From the NCBI GenBank assembly GCA_030830785.1, contig JAURMI010000018.1:1-64000 (forward strand): a stretch of 64,000 bases of DNA, given 5' to 3'. Made by a program: the position numbers and the translations under genes. The stretch's first letter is position 1. Each line of letters begins with the position of its first letter. Of this stretch, positions 16,094-25,669 are shown piece after piece. The notes under the pieces were generated by a model. The model had not been told where the DNA came from. It searched no databases and worked only from the letters and a program-made list of their open reading frames with translations. This DNA is from Crocinitomicaceae bacterium. GTDB taxonomy: Bacteria > Bacteroidota > Bacteroidia > Flavobacteriales_D > Crocinitomicaceae.

Positions 16094-17667
16094 AATTTTA
16101 CCTTTTATTAATTTTTTTATCAAGTACAATAATAGGTGTTAAGGGCCAACAAATCGATTGGCAATGGGGAAACTTTCAACGTAGTAAAGGACGATTGATT
16201 GATATTTTACCGGGCCAAAACAACGCCTTTTCCACTATACATAGCGTCAATAATTTAAGCGGAGGCAATAATTCACTCACGCTTTTTGAAAATATGCAAG
16301 CTATTGCTAATGAGCGTATTAAACCTGTTACTATGGAGGGCTTTGGCTACTATATTGAAACACTGCGTTTTAATGAACGACATTTTATTTTTATTGCCGA
16401 TCGCGATGGTAAAGAAATGAAACTCTTTGTAAAAATATTGGATGCTGAATTGAATTTAATTGAGGAAAAACAAATAATGCAGTATGTCGATGTAAGACCA
16501 AACGCATTGCCAAACTTTTCCATTATTCAAGCTCCAAATCAATCGCATTTCGCTGCATTTTATCAAATACCAGGAAAAAGAAATGGTTCAGATACGTACG
16601 GATACTCAGTGTATGACCAAAAACTAAACAGTTTAAGCAAGGGAGAATATGGGTTGCCATTTGATGCGAATTTGAGCACAATCGAAGATTACTTATTAAC
16701 CAACAATGGAGAATTTTTTATTGGTGTAATTGAATTAATGGCAATTGATAATCAAGGTATTAGGGTACGAAAAACATTTAAAAACCTTCATGTTTATCAA
16801 TTTAATAATGAGGGCTTAAAAGATTATACCTTTGATTTAGAAGGAAAGCGCATCTCTAATTTTGTAATGAATACTCAATTTGCAGATCGACTGACACTTT
16901 TTGGTATCTACAGCAATAGTGATTGGGATGGAATGCAAGATGGATTTTTTAATGTACAGCTAAATCTATCAGCTGATTCTGTGATGGCGCTAGGTTTTTT
17001 ACCTTTCTCCCAAACGATTATGCTTAGCGAGCATAGATCAAGCGATCAACAGAGAATTCAAAGAAGAATGGAAAGACGCAGCGATGATCCGCAGCTCTCA
17101 CGATACCAAGTGCGTGATATTTTTACTTTAAATGATGGGAGCTATGTGGGCTCTTTAGAAAAGTATTATGTATACACAAGCACAAATATCAATAATCAGA
17201 CAGGTCAGCGCATGACAACAAATTATTATTACTATAATGATATTGTTGCATTTTGTATCGATACAGCGGGAAGCCTTCGATGGGAACAAAGGATTCCAAA
17301 AACGCAGGTCAGTATTAATGACTACGGGCCATACAGTTCATACTGCAGTTATCTTGACAATCAATCGTTTAATTTTATATTTAATGATGCTGCCTCCAAT
17401 TACGATCAAGGTGGGCAATTTAGACAAGGTTTAGAAGAAGTTAATGCTTTTAGTTTGAGTCGAAATAGGAATGTAGGGGCTTTGGTGCGTATAGACCTCG
17501 AAAATGGTCAAATGTCGCGAAGTATAAGCCATCAGCGTTCTGAAAAGAACATTCTTTTAGTACCCAAAGCCTTTGAATTTGATGCCTTAAGAAATGGTAT
17601 AATTACATATGGTGTTCTAGGACCCCAAGAAATTTTTGGACATATTCAACTTATAACCAAGCCATGA
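16090..17667 (+). CDS. Exported protein of unknown function
   Basis: This 525-residue protein has a signal peptide ending near GVKGQ. The rest is rich in beta-type segments with repeated aromatic patterns, compatible with a propeller, and has an Arg-rich stretch QQRIQRRMERRSDD at about residues 317-330. No catalytic motif, lipobox or T9SS sorting domain is seen. It overlaps purB (ATGA) at its start and the M1 aminopeptidase gene at its end by four bases, so the three genes are probably one transcript. The family is not recognised. Confidence 0.75.
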   Translation: MKFYLLLIFLSSTIIGVKGQQIDWQWGNFQRSKGRLIDILPGQNNAFSTIHSVNNLSGGNNSLTLFENMQAIANERIKPVTMEGFGYYIETLRFNERHFIFIADRDGKEMKLFVKILDAELNLIEEKQIMQYVDVRPNALPNFSIIQAPNQSHFAAFYQIPGKRNGSDTYGYSVYDQKLNSLSKGEYGLPFDANLSTIEDYLLTNNGEFFIGVIELMAIDNQGIRVRKTFKNLHVYQFNNEGLKDYTFDLEGKRISNFVMNTQFADRLTLFGIYSNSDWDGMQDGFFNVQLNLSADSVMALGFLPFSQTIMLSEHRSSDQQRIQRRMERRSDDPQLSRYQVRDIFTLNDGSYVGSLEKYYVYTSTNINNQTGQRMTTNYYYYNDIVAFCIDTAGSLRWEQRIPKTQVSINDYGPYSSYCSYLDNQSFNFIFNDAASNYDQGGQFRQGLEEVNAFSLSRNRNVGALVRIDLENGQMSRSISHQRSEKNILLVPKAFEFDALRNGIITYGVLGPQEIFGHIQLITKP

Positions 17668-19610
17668 AAATTTTATTCATTTTTTTATGTTTATTGCTTT
17701 TATGGTCATGTAATGGGAAACCCTACAATTCTCAGCATGAAATACAAAAAACCATCCCACTTGATAAAGACGTGCATAGTTATGCCAATTTCAAGCAAAT
17801 CAATACCCAACATCTTCATCTTGAGCTTGAAGTTGATTTTAAGTCCAAAACGATTTATGGCATAGCGCGGCACAAAATGAACAATCGAGGAGCACAATCA
17901 GCGATATTTGACATGAAAGGACTCCTTATTCAAAAGGTGACACTTGGACCCAAAAACAATGAAGCGGAGACAGACTTCACCATTGGCCCAATGGACAAGG
18001 ATAGCTTGTTAGGCCAAGCCTTAATGGTCAAGGTAGATAGCACTACCCAGTTGGTTAATATTTATTATCAAACCACTACTGCTTCTGACGCTTTAGATTG
18101 GCTCGACACCAACCTCACTAGCTCAAAGACCAAACCCTTTCTATATACCCAAGGTCAAGCGATTTTAACACGCACTTGGATTCCGATTCAAGATGCACCC
18201 TCAAACCGATTCACATACAGTGCTGAGGTTAAAGTTCCAAGTGATCTCTTGGCGCTTATGAGTGCCAATAATCCGATCCGAAAAAATTCAAATGGCCTTT
18301 ATCATTTTGAGATGAAAAGGGCCATACCAAGCTATTTAATTGCATTGGCTGTTGGAGATATTGGATTTAAAGACTTAGGCCAGAATTGTGGTATTTATGC
18401 AGAGAAAGAACTATTAGATACTTGTGTTAAAGAATTTGAAGACTTACCTCAAATGATGCGCGTTGCAGAGCAATTATACGGGCCATATCAATGGGGAAGG
18501 TATGATGTTTTGGTACTCCCCTATTCGTTCCCTTTTGGAGGCATGGAAAATCCAATGCTCACTTTTGCTAATCCTACACTGATTACAGGTGATAAGAGTC
18601 TTGTTTCGGTTTTGGCTCATGAATTAGCCCATTCTTGGTCTGGCAATCTTGTAACAAATGAAACTTGGTCTGATCTTTGGCTCAATGAAGGTACTACTGT
18701 ATATTTCGAACAAAGAATCATGGAAGCCTTGCGTGGAAAAGAGATTGCTGATATTTTAGCCCAAGTTGAATTTAGAGAATTAGAACAAACCATCGCTGAG
18801 TTGAAAAATGATGGGACTTATGAACAAAGTAAATTACATTTGGATTTAGTCAATAAGGATCCTGATATAGCCATGTCTGATATTGCCTATGTAAAAGGCG
18901 CTTTTTTCTTTAGGACTTTGGAACAGAACTATGGTCGTGTGGCCTTAGATGGCTTTTTAAAGAAATATTTTAACCATTTCGCTTTTAGAACAATTTCAGC
19001 AGAAGGCTTTATTGATTACTTAAAAACGCATTTAATCGAGCCATCCAAAAACAAATTCAATTTTCAAGAATGGATCTATAATTCTGGGTTACCAAATAAT
19101 TGTGCCAAAATAAATGCATCGAGAATCACTGAAATTGAAAAAAAGGCTACTGACTTCAATAGTGGCAAAGATCCTTTTGGGGCGAAAGTGAAATACAAAT
19201 GGATTAAAAAAAATGGAAAATCCAAGCGCATAAAGATGCTAATTGACGTCAAATACAATGACTATATTATACAAGAGTGGCAATTGTTTATTAGGGCACT
19301 TTCAACACAAACACCAATTGCCAGATTAAAAAATCTCGATGAACAATTCAATTTTAGTTCATCGGGGAATAGTGAAATTTTATGCGACTGGTTTGTTTTG
19401 GCCGCACAGTCAGAATATGCATTTGAAATTCAACCCAAAATCACCGCCTTTTTAACAAAAATTGGGAGGAGAAAATATGTGTTGCCAATTTACGAGGCAT
19501 TAAGTAAAAGCCCCAAAGGGCTTGAACTTGCACGCCAAATATTCAATATCACAAAGAAAAATTATCACAGTGTAACGCGCAATTCAGTTTCAAAATTGCT
19601 CTATAAATAA
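17664..19610 (+). CDS. M1 family metallo-aminopeptidase, lipoprotein
   Basis: This 648-residue protein begins with a lipoprotein signal (LLLLWSC, lipidated Cys at about residue 17) and so is membrane-attached outside the cytoplasm. The M1 features are GGMENP (about residue 294), the zinc motif HELAH (about 318-322) and a downstream Glu in WLNEGTTVYFE. The C-terminal 140 residues resemble the helical domain of leukotriene A4 hydrolase/aminopeptidase B types. It removes N-terminal residues from peptides, probably for nutrition. It is translationally coupled to the preceding unknown exported protein. Confidence 0.9.
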   Translation: MKILFIFLCLLLLWSCNGKPYNSQHEIQKTIPLDKDVHSYANFKQINTQHLHLELEVDFKSKTIYGIARHKMNNRGAQSAIFDMKGLLIQKVTLGPKNNEAETDFTIGPMDKDSLLGQALMVKVDSTTQLVNIYYQTTTASDALDWLDTNLTSSKTKPFLYTQGQAILTRTWIPIQDAPSNRFTYSAEVKVPSDLLALMSANNPIRKNSNGLYHFEMKRAIPSYLIALAVGDIGFKDLGQNCGIYAEKELLDTCVKEFEDLPQMMRVAEQLYGPYQWGRYDVLVLPYSFPFGGMENPMLTFANPTLITGDKSLVSVLAHELAHSWSGNLVTNETWSDLWLNEGTTVYFEQRIMEALRGKEIADILAQVEFRELEQTIAELKNDGTYEQSKLHLDLVNKDPDIAMSDIAYVKGAFFFRTLEQNYGRVALDGFLKKYFNHFAFRTISAEGFIDYLKTHLIEPSKNKFNFQEWIYNSGLPNNCAKINASRITEIEKKATDFNSGKDPFGAKVKYKWIKKNGKSKRIKMLIDVKYNDYIIQEWQLFIRALSTQTPIARLKNLDEQFNFSSSGNSEILCDWFVLAAQSEYAFEIQPKITAFLTKIGRRKYVLPIYEALSKSPKGLELARQIFNITKKNYHSVTRNSVSKLLYK

Positions 19611-19621
19611 CACATTCGGCT

Positions 19622-21808
19622 TTAATTGCCATAAACTGATAGGAACTTAATTCTTACCAAGCGAAGCTCTTCTTCAGTATAGGACCCATCAAATTCATGA
19701 TAGGCCGAGACAAGATCATCTGATTCTGCATTTAAGAAATAGTCAATGATTTCTTCTTGATTATCTTGATCGAGAAGCTCAGATAAATAATAATCAAGGT
19801 TAAGCTTTGTACCAGAGTATACGACAGTTTCCAATTCTTCCAATATGGAATCAAATGTTTTTCCTTGAGATTTTGCGATGTCCTCTAAAGGTAATTTACG
19901 ATCAATATTTTGAATAAGTTGAACCTTGGATCCTGATTTATTCACCAAAGATTTCATAACAAAATCTTGTGGCCGTTCAATTTGATGCGCTGCTACATGA
20001 TGTGCAATTAATTCTAAAAATGCATCTCCATATCGCATTGCTTTTCCTGCACCTACCCCCTGTATAGCTGTCAATTCATCGAATTCGACAGGGTATTGCA
20101 AACACATCTCCCTTATGGATGGCTCTTGGAAAACTACAAAAGGAGGAACGCCAGCTTCTTTGGCCACTTTTTTACGTAAATCAATCAATTGTTTATATAA
20201 AATCTCATCAAATACAGCTCCTTTTTGATTGAGAAGAATATCGTCATCGGTATTTGTAAAATCGTGCTGTTTATACAGTTGGAATGCGGTAGGATTTTTT
20301 AGAAATTTAGCACCTTTATCACTGAGCTTGAGTGTACCAAATGTTTCAATGTCCTTGAATAGATATCCCCCCACTACAGCTTGTCGAATCACTGCATTCC
20401 AAAAATGCTCATCATGCTGTTTTCCTGTGGCAAATAATGGATGGGCATCGTGTTTATAGGCTTTTATATCTGCATTAATATGACCTGAAAGAAAAGCACA
20501 GTAATGTTTAGATTTTTGAGTTTGATCTAGGGCGCTTACCACTCTGAGTAATTGGGTAAGAAATTCAGCGCCATCAATTCTTTCTTGTGGATGCTTACAA
20601 TTGTCGCATTTATCTTGGCAATTTGATGCATTGAACTCTTCACCAAAGTAATGCAAAATAAATTTTCTTCGACAGACTGAAGTTTCAGCATAGGAAACAA
20701 TCTCATGCAACAATTGCTTTCCAATTTCTTGTTCGGTAATTGCTTTTCCTTGAAGAAATTTCTCCAATTTCTCGATGTCTTTGTAGCTATAAAATGCTAT
20801 ACACTCTCCAATACCACCATCGCGACCCGCCCGACCCGTTTCTTGATAATAGCTTTCTATTGATTTAGGTATGTCATGATGAATAACGTAACGCACGTCG
20901 GGTTTGTCAATCCCCATTCCAAAAGCAATCGTTGCCACGATAACATCGACCTCCTCCATTAAAAAAGCATCTTGGTGGTTTGCTCGTGTAGTCGCATCTA
21001 AACCTGCATGGTAGGGAAGTGCATTGATGCCATTAACCTGCAAGAGCTCGGCAATTTCTTCAACTTTTTTTCTACTTAAACAATAAATAATCCCGCTTTG
21101 ACCATCATGCTGTTTAATATACTTAATGATTTGTTTTTCAACTTCGCGCTTTGGTCTTATTTCATAATATAAATTGCCCCTATTGAACGAAGATTTAAAA
21201 ACATCTGCATCCAACATGTTTAGATTTTTTTGGATATCATTTTGTACTTTGGGCGTTGCTGTTGCGGTCAGTGCAATGATCGGGACATTGGAAATCTTTT
21301 CAAAAATCTCGCGCAGCCTGCGGTATTCTGGTCTAAAATCATGACCCCACTCAGAAATACAGTGGGCTTCATCGATGGCGAAAAAAGAGATTTGAACAGA
21401 GGCTAAGAAATTAATATTTTCTTGTTTTGTAAGCGATTCTGGAGCAACATATAACATTTTTGTATGTCCATTAACTACATCTGATTTAACTTGTGCAATT
21501 TCTGTTTTTGACAAAGATGAATTTAAAAAATGAGCTACTTGGCCTGTCTGAGAGAATCCACGCACTGCATCGACTTGATTTTTCATTAAAGCAATCAAAG
21601 GCGAAACAATGATGGATGTTCCTGGTAACAACATGGATGGCAGCTGATAACATAGCGATTTACCACCACCTGTAGGCATTAACACAAATGTATTTCTGCC
21701 GGCCAACACATTTTCTATAATTTCTTGCTGCGCTCCTTTAAATTGATCAAAGCCAAAAAAAGACTTAAGTGCTGCTGCAATTGGATATTGAGTTGTAGAA
21801 TTGGACAT
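19622..21808 (-). CDS. recQ: ATP-dependent DNA helicase RecQ
   Basis: This 728-residue 3'-5' DNA helicase acts in recombination and fork repair. The motifs are MPTGGGKSLCYQLP (Walker A), DEAHCISEWGHDFRPEY (motif II and aromatic loop), ALTATATP (III) and QETGRAGRDG (VI). The RQC zinc site is formed by CRRKFILHYFGE and CQDKCDNC. An HRDC domain (about residues 520-600, with LTAIQGVGAGKAMRYGD) and a C-terminal helix-turn-helix segment follow; the latter is common in Bacteroidota RecQ. The length is normal for this type. Confidence 0.95.
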   Translation of the reverse strand: MSNSTTQYPIAAALKSFFGFDQFKGAQQEIIENVLAGRNTFVLMPTGGGKSLCYQLPSMLLPGTSIIVSPLIALMKNQVDAVRGFSQTGQVAHFLNSSLSKTEIAQVKSDVVNGHTKMLYVAPESLTKQENINFLASVQISFFAIDEAHCISEWGHDFRPEYRRLREIFEKISNVPIIALTATATPKVQNDIQKNLNMLDADVFKSSFNRGNLYYEIRPKREVEKQIIKYIKQHDGQSGIIYCLSRKKVEEIAELLQVNGINALPYHAGLDATTRANHQDAFLMEEVDVIVATIAFGMGIDKPDVRYVIHHDIPKSIESYYQETGRAGRDGGIGECIAFYSYKDIEKLEKFLQGKAITEQEIGKQLLHEIVSYAETSVCRRKFILHYFGEEFNASNCQDKCDNCKHPQERIDGAEFLTQLLRVVSALDQTQKSKHYCAFLSGHINADIKAYKHDAHPLFATGKQHDEHFWNAVIRQAVVGGYLFKDIETFGTLKLSDKGAKFLKNPTAFQLYKQHDFTNTDDDILLNQKGAVFDEILYKQLIDLRKKVAKEAGVPPFVVFQEPSIREMCLQYPVEFDELTAIQGVGAGKAMRYGDAFLELIAHHVAAHQIERPQDFVMKSLVNKSGSKVQLIQNIDRKLPLEDIAKSQGKTFDSILEELETVVYSGTKLNLDYYLSELLDQDNQEEIIDYFLNAESDDLVSAYHEFDGSYTEEELRLVRIKFLSVYGN

Positions 21809-21894
21809 AAAGGCAGTGCTGAAACAACCAATTAATGATGTTGTTCACTTAAATATAATGCAAAATTGGCAAGTAGCCAATAAAAAATTGGAAA

Positions 21895-22518
21895 TTATTG
21901 GTTAAACGCAACGACTTCCTTTACTGCATCGATATGTTGTTTGAGCAGGTTTTCTATACCACCTTTTAAAGTTGCTGTCGATGAAGGACAACCAGCACAA
22001 GACCCTTTTAAAAGTACAGTAACTGTACCTTGGCTAAAACCTAAATAATCGATAGCGCCTCCGTCGTTTGCAACTGCTGGCCGTACATATTGATCCAATA
22101 AATCTATTATTGCTTCGTCAAATTCAGAAGATTCAAACGATTTTGACACTATTGATTCCATATTTACAACATCCAAGTGTTGTTCATTAGATTCAAAAGA
22201 TTGCTCTTGACTTGGCATTGCGATAAGCACTTCTTTAGAAAAACTTATCCATTCACGAATGAACTCTCTAAGTTCCATTGTAATAAAATCCCATGGGACG
22301 TTATCTGTTTTGGCAATTGTTATAAAATTTGCCGCAATAAATACCTTTGACACAAAAGGGAAATCAAAAAGTGCTTCTGCTAACGGAGAAAAACCCTTGG
22401 CCGATGATTTAGATTCAAATTCAACTGACGCACCTGTAGGTAGCAAATATTTGTTTGCAACAAATTTCATCGTTGAAGGATTGGGGGTCATTTCGCTGTA
22501 TACGGTTACGGGAATCAT
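21895..22518 (-). CDS. NifU-like iron-sulfur cluster scaffold (Nfu)
   Basis: The protein has an N-terminal Nfu domain (YSEMTPNPSTMKFVANKYL) and a C-terminal NifU-like domain (VANDGGAIDYLGF, then KGSCAGCPSSTATLKGGIE) whose CAGC cysteines bind a 4Fe-4S cluster for delivery to target proteins. The start taken is the ATG of MIPVTVYSEMTP at 22518. A longer form from 22548 is open, but a -7 box (TATTTTTG) lies between the two starts and the shorter start fits the family. It is divergent from the following plus-strand gene. Confidence 0.9.
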   Translation of the reverse strand: MIPVTVYSEMTPNPSTMKFVANKYLLPTGASVEFESKSSAKGFSPLAEALFDFPFVSKVFIAANFITIAKTDNVPWDFITMELREFIREWISFSKEVLIAMPSQEQSFESNEQHLDVVNMESIVSKSFESSEFDEAIIDLLDQYVRPAVANDGGAIDYLGFSQGTVTVLLKGSCAGCPSSTATLKGGIENLLKQHIDAVKEVVAFNQ

Positions 22519-22535
22519 GCTACTTTTTTTGCCTA

Positions 22536-22543
22536 CAAAAATA
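22536..22543 (-). promoter_or_regulatory. -7 box TATTTTTG upstream of the Nfu gene
   Basis: An exact TAnnTTTG match on the minus strand, 17 bases before the ATG at 22518. It lies inside the longer possible reading frame and so argues for the shorter start. Confidence 0.4.
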
Positions 22544-22576
22544 AGCATAAAATAAAGTTTTTATTTACTTTGTCGA

Positions 22577-23080
22577 ATGTTCAATTGCATCGCGTACTTG
22601 AGTTTTTATTTGAAAGCCAAAGGCCGACATGGAACACATTCTCCTTTTGCCTACTGGTTGGTAGATGTCGTTGCTAGGGCTAAAATGAAGAGTACTCATT
22701 TTCGGGATTCATTAGCAATAAATAAAAAAACGACACATTTTATTCAAAAATTAGCACACGCCTTACCCGATTTTCGTCTGGAGCAGTTTAATAGGATAAA
22801 TTCTGAAAAATCTAAAATAACTTATTTGCTTGAACCTCATATTTTGTTTTTATCAGAAGAAAACTTCATTTTTTTTAAATCCTGGTATTCAAATATTGAT
22901 TTCCATCCTCAAACCTTAGTGATTTTAAGTGGACACAGAACGAGCAAAATCAACAAAAACATTTGGAATGAATTATGTGGCGCTTCCACATTTCATTTTA
23001 GTGCAGATTGCTTTCATTTTGGTATTTTAAGTCCGAAGCCGGGACAAGCCAAGCAACATTTTTATTTAAAATTGAGCTAA
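22577..23080 (+). CDS. Shortened relative of a Bacteroidota class I methyltransferase, lacking the SAM-binding core
   Basis: The 167-residue product keeps two end pieces of a common O-methyltransferase-like family: the start YLSFYLKAKGRHGTHSPFAY, and an end with FSADCFHFGILSPKPG followed by QHFYLKLS. In full-length relatives, as I know them, a Rossmann core with a glycine-rich SAM loop (E/D-x-G-x-G) lies between. Here only about 55 residues separate the N-terminal region from the late strands and no glycine loop is visible. The frame is intact and codon use looks normal, so it may be a maintained non-catalytic protein. A variant box TACTTTG lies four bases before the ATG. Confidence 0.6.
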   Translation: MFNCIAYLSFYLKAKGRHGTHSPFAYWLVDVVARAKMKSTHFRDSLAINKKTTHFIQKLAHALPDFRLEQFNRINSEKSKITYLLEPHILFLSEENFIFFKSWYSNIDFHPQTLVILSGHRTSKINKNIWNELCGASTFHFSADCFHFGILSPKPGQAKQHFYLKLS

Positions 23081-23117
23081 GGCGCCAATAATAATTAGCT
23101 TTACACGTTTTTGTATC

Positions 23118-24521
23118 ATGCGTTGGATTCTTAGCATATTTACTTTTATTGGTTTCCTATTTTGGGGTATGTTAAGCTCTTGTAATAAACAAATCCTTCT
23201 TTCTAAAGCCAATCTAACATTCTCAACAGATACCTTAGTTTTTGACACTGTTTTTACAACAGTTGGTTCTGTTACCAAATCATTTAAAATTTACAATGAG
23301 GACCTCAGAAGCTTGAAAATCGATGAAATTGAGCTCATGGGCGGCAGTTCTTCTGTTTATCGCATTAACGTAGACGGAAAATCTGGCACTTCACACAAGG
23401 ACTTAATCCTTGAATCCAAAGACTCCTTATTTATTTTTGTAGAAGTAACGCTACAGGTTAATAATACGACCAATCCGCTCATAATTGAAGACTCTATCCG
23501 CTTTCGCACAAATGAAAAAGATCAGTTTGTTAAATTGGCGGCTTGGGGGCAAGATGCTTATTTTCATTATTCCAACTTTCAGCTCGATTCATTAGATTTA
23601 AATGAAGGCATTTGGCCCAACGACAAACCTCATGTTATTTATGGTGCTGCTATTGTTGATTCGGCGAAAAGCCTTACGATTCAAGCTGGAACTAAAGTGC
23701 ATCTGCATAAAAATGCGCTACTCTATGTTTATAAAGGCTCCTTACAAATTGAAGGACAAGCAGGCAATGAAGTGCTTTTTCTTGGCGATAGATTAGAACA
23801 AGAATATCAAGATGTTGCTGGTCAATATTATGGTATTTATCTGCACCAAGCGCTGCCTTGCAGTATAAATTATGCGATATTAAAGAATGGTACTTCTGGT
23901 ATACATTTATATAGTGAGGACCCCAATAATATCTCCTATACTTTGGATATTAAGAATACCCAAATTTATAATGAGGCACGTTACGGTATTTTCATTTATG
24001 CGGGCGCAAAAGTCAAAGCCGAAAATTGTCTTATTTCTCAATGTGCAACCCATGCCCTTTTAATGCTACAAGGTGGAGATTTTAATTTTAATCATTGTGA
24101 TTTATTGGGTTATGGTGCCTCGACTAATCCAGCGGTAGGAATTAGTAATTATTATAATGATTACAATATCAATCAAACACTCGTTTCTAGTATCAATGAA
24201 GGTGTTTTTAAAAACTGTGTAATTTATGGGAATTTAAATACCGAAATTGCCATGGACACCATTCAAATGGCAGGGGTGCAACTCAATTTTGACTTTGATT
24301 ACAGCGTATTAAAATCAGAAACCACATACAATGATTCGTTTTACGGGGCACATATCCTATGGAATTCACCACCGTTATTTACAGACCCCATTATAAGAGA
24401 TTTCACCTTTGCTAACAATTCATCTCTGAGTAACAATGGAATAAGTACTGCTGTAATAACCGATATTTTTGGGCAAGGCAGAAATAATCCGCCAGATATT
24501 GGCGCCATTGAAGGACAATAA
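23118..24521 (+). CDS. Lipoprotein with right-handed beta-helix repeats
   Basis: This 467-residue protein has a lipoprotein signal with lipobox LSSC. Residues about 28-140 look like an immunoglobulin-like domain (DTLVFDTVFTTVGSVTKSF). Residues about 170-430 hold repeats of the parallel beta-helix type: LTIQAGTKVHLHKNALLYVY, GIYLHQALPCSINYAILKNG, GIFIYAGAKVKAENCLIS. The end, GQGRNNPPDIGAIEGQ, matches a motif that closes many such Bacteroidota proteins. It is probably an outer membrane lipoprotein; ligand or enzymatic activity is unknown. A terminator follows directly. Confidence 0.75.
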   Translation: MRWILSIFTFIGFLFWGMLSSCNKQILLSKANLTFSTDTLVFDTVFTTVGSVTKSFKIYNEDLRSLKIDEIELMGGSSSVYRINVDGKSGTSHKDLILESKDSLFIFVEVTLQVNNTTNPLIIEDSIRFRTNEKDQFVKLAAWGQDAYFHYSNFQLDSLDLNEGIWPNDKPHVIYGAAIVDSAKSLTIQAGTKVHLHKNALLYVYKGSLQIEGQAGNEVLFLGDRLEQEYQDVAGQYYGIYLHQALPCSINYAILKNGTSGIHLYSEDPNNISYTLDIKNTQIYNEARYGIFIYAGAKVKAENCLISQCATHALLMLQGGDFNFNHCDLLGYGASTNPAVGISNYYNDYNINQTLVSSINEGVFKNCVIYGNLNTEIAMDTIQMAGVQLNFDFDYSVLKSETTYNDSFYGAHILWNSPPLFTDPIIRDFTFANNSSLSNNGISTAVITDIFGQGRNNPPDIGAIEGQ

Positions 24522-24549
24522 AAAACCGCAGGTGTCTTCCTACGGTTTT
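24522..24549. terminator. Bidirectional terminator between the beta-helix lipoprotein gene and mdh
   Basis: AAAACCGCAGG and CCTACGGTTTT form an 11-base stem with one mismatch and a loop of six bases. A-rich and T-rich arms allow termination in both directions, and the two flanking genes converge here. Confidence 0.8.
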
Positions 24550-24585
24550 CATCAATATAATTCATTGAACAAATTCGAAAACAAA

Positions 24586-25524
24586 CTATTGATTGGCATT
24601 CATCTTGTCTAAAACATCCATAACACCTTTAACTGCCTCTGCCGAGTCAATTAGAAGTTTACTTTCCTCTTCATTTAATTGAAGTTCAATAATTTTTTCT
24701 ATTCCATTTTTACCCAAAACTACAGGTACACCTAAATAAATGTCTGATAAACCGTATTCACCATTGAGCCAAGCGCAAACTGGAAAAATACGCTTTTGAT
24801 CTCTAATAACTGCCTCAACCATTTGAGCCGCAGCAGCACCCGGAGCATACCATGCGGAAGTGCCCAATAATTTTACAATTTCTCCTCCACCAAATTTTGT
24901 GCGTTCTATGATTTCATTCAACTTATTTTCTTCAATCAATTCACTGACAGGAATTCCACCAACTGTTGTATAACGAGGTAAAGGAACCATTGTATCACCA
25001 TGGCCACCCATCAATACAGCCTGAATATCTTTAGGCGAAACATTAAGCTCTTCAGCTAAAAAGGCACGATACCTTGCCGTATCGAGGACACCGGCCATTC
25101 CAAACACTTTTGAAGATGGTAAATTAGCATTTAAATAGGCGCAATAGGTCATTACATCCAATGGGTTGGAAACAACTATAACAATTGCGTTGGGGGAATA
25201 CTTAACCACATTTTCAGTCACACTTTTGACAATTCCCGCATTGGTGGCTATTAAATCGTCACGAGACATACCTGGTTTACGTGGCAATCCTGAAGTAATA
25301 ACAACAACATCTGAATTTGATGTTCGGGCATAATCGTTTGTACATCCTATGGTTCTAGAATCATAAAGATTAATAGGGGCTGTTTGCCAAATATCTAAAG
25401 CCTTGCCTTCGGCAAAACCGTCTTTGATGTCGAGTAATATTATTTCATTGGCAATTTCACGTGTGGCCAACACATCTGCACAGGTAGCTCCTACATTTCC
25501 TGCACCTACAACCGTTACTTTCAT
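24586..25524 (-). CDS. mdh: Malate dehydrogenase
   Basis: This 312-residue enzyme interconverts malate and oxaloacetate with NAD in the citric acid cycle. The NAD-binding loop is VVGAGNVGATCAD with Asp in LLDIKDG. The substrate-binding arginines lie in GLPRKPGMSRDD, and the catalytic His in MGGHGDTMVPLPRYTTVGG. The Arg of the first loop and the LDTARYRAFLAEEL stretch indicate the LDH-like group of malate dehydrogenases common in this phylum. It stands alone and shares the terminator with the convergent lipoprotein gene. Confidence 0.95.
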   Translation of the reverse strand: MKVTVVGAGNVGATCADVLATREIANEIILLDIKDGFAEGKALDIWQTAPINLYDSRTIGCTNDYARTSNSDVVVITSGLPRKPGMSRDDLIATNAGIVKSVTENVVKYSPNAIVIVVSNPLDVMTYCAYLNANLPSSKVFGMAGVLDTARYRAFLAEELNVSPKDIQAVLMGGHGDTMVPLPRYTTVGGIPVSELIEENKLNEIIERTKFGGGEIVKLLGTSAWYAPGAAAAQMVEAVIRDQKRIFPVCAWLNGEYGLSDIYLGVPVVLGKNGIEKIIELQLNEEESKLLIDSAEAVKGVMDVLDKMNANQ

Positions 25525-25615
25525 TTTTTAAATTTTAATTGATTTGCGATTTTGCGAGACGAATTTACGCATACTTGAGAAAAAAATGCTTTTTTTAATC
25601 TAAAATAGACAACCT

Positions 25616-25659
25616 TTGCGTTTTTAAGGCAACCCTAAAGGTTAACTTGCGTTTTTAAG
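25616..25659. repeat. Direct repeat TTGCGTTTTTAAG upstream of the sigma factor gene
   Basis: The same 13 bases occur at 25616-25628 and 25647-25659, 31 bases apart (close to three helical turns), between mdh and the sigma gene. The second copy ends 10 bases before the TTG start. It may be a regulator or autoregulation site. Confidence 0.4.
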
Positions 25660-25669
25660 ATATTGAAAA

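Noticed and set aside
22519-22548. Ten-codon N-terminal extension of the Nfu protein
   Set aside because: It contains a -7 promoter box and the family starts at the MIPVTVY position, so the shorter start was used.
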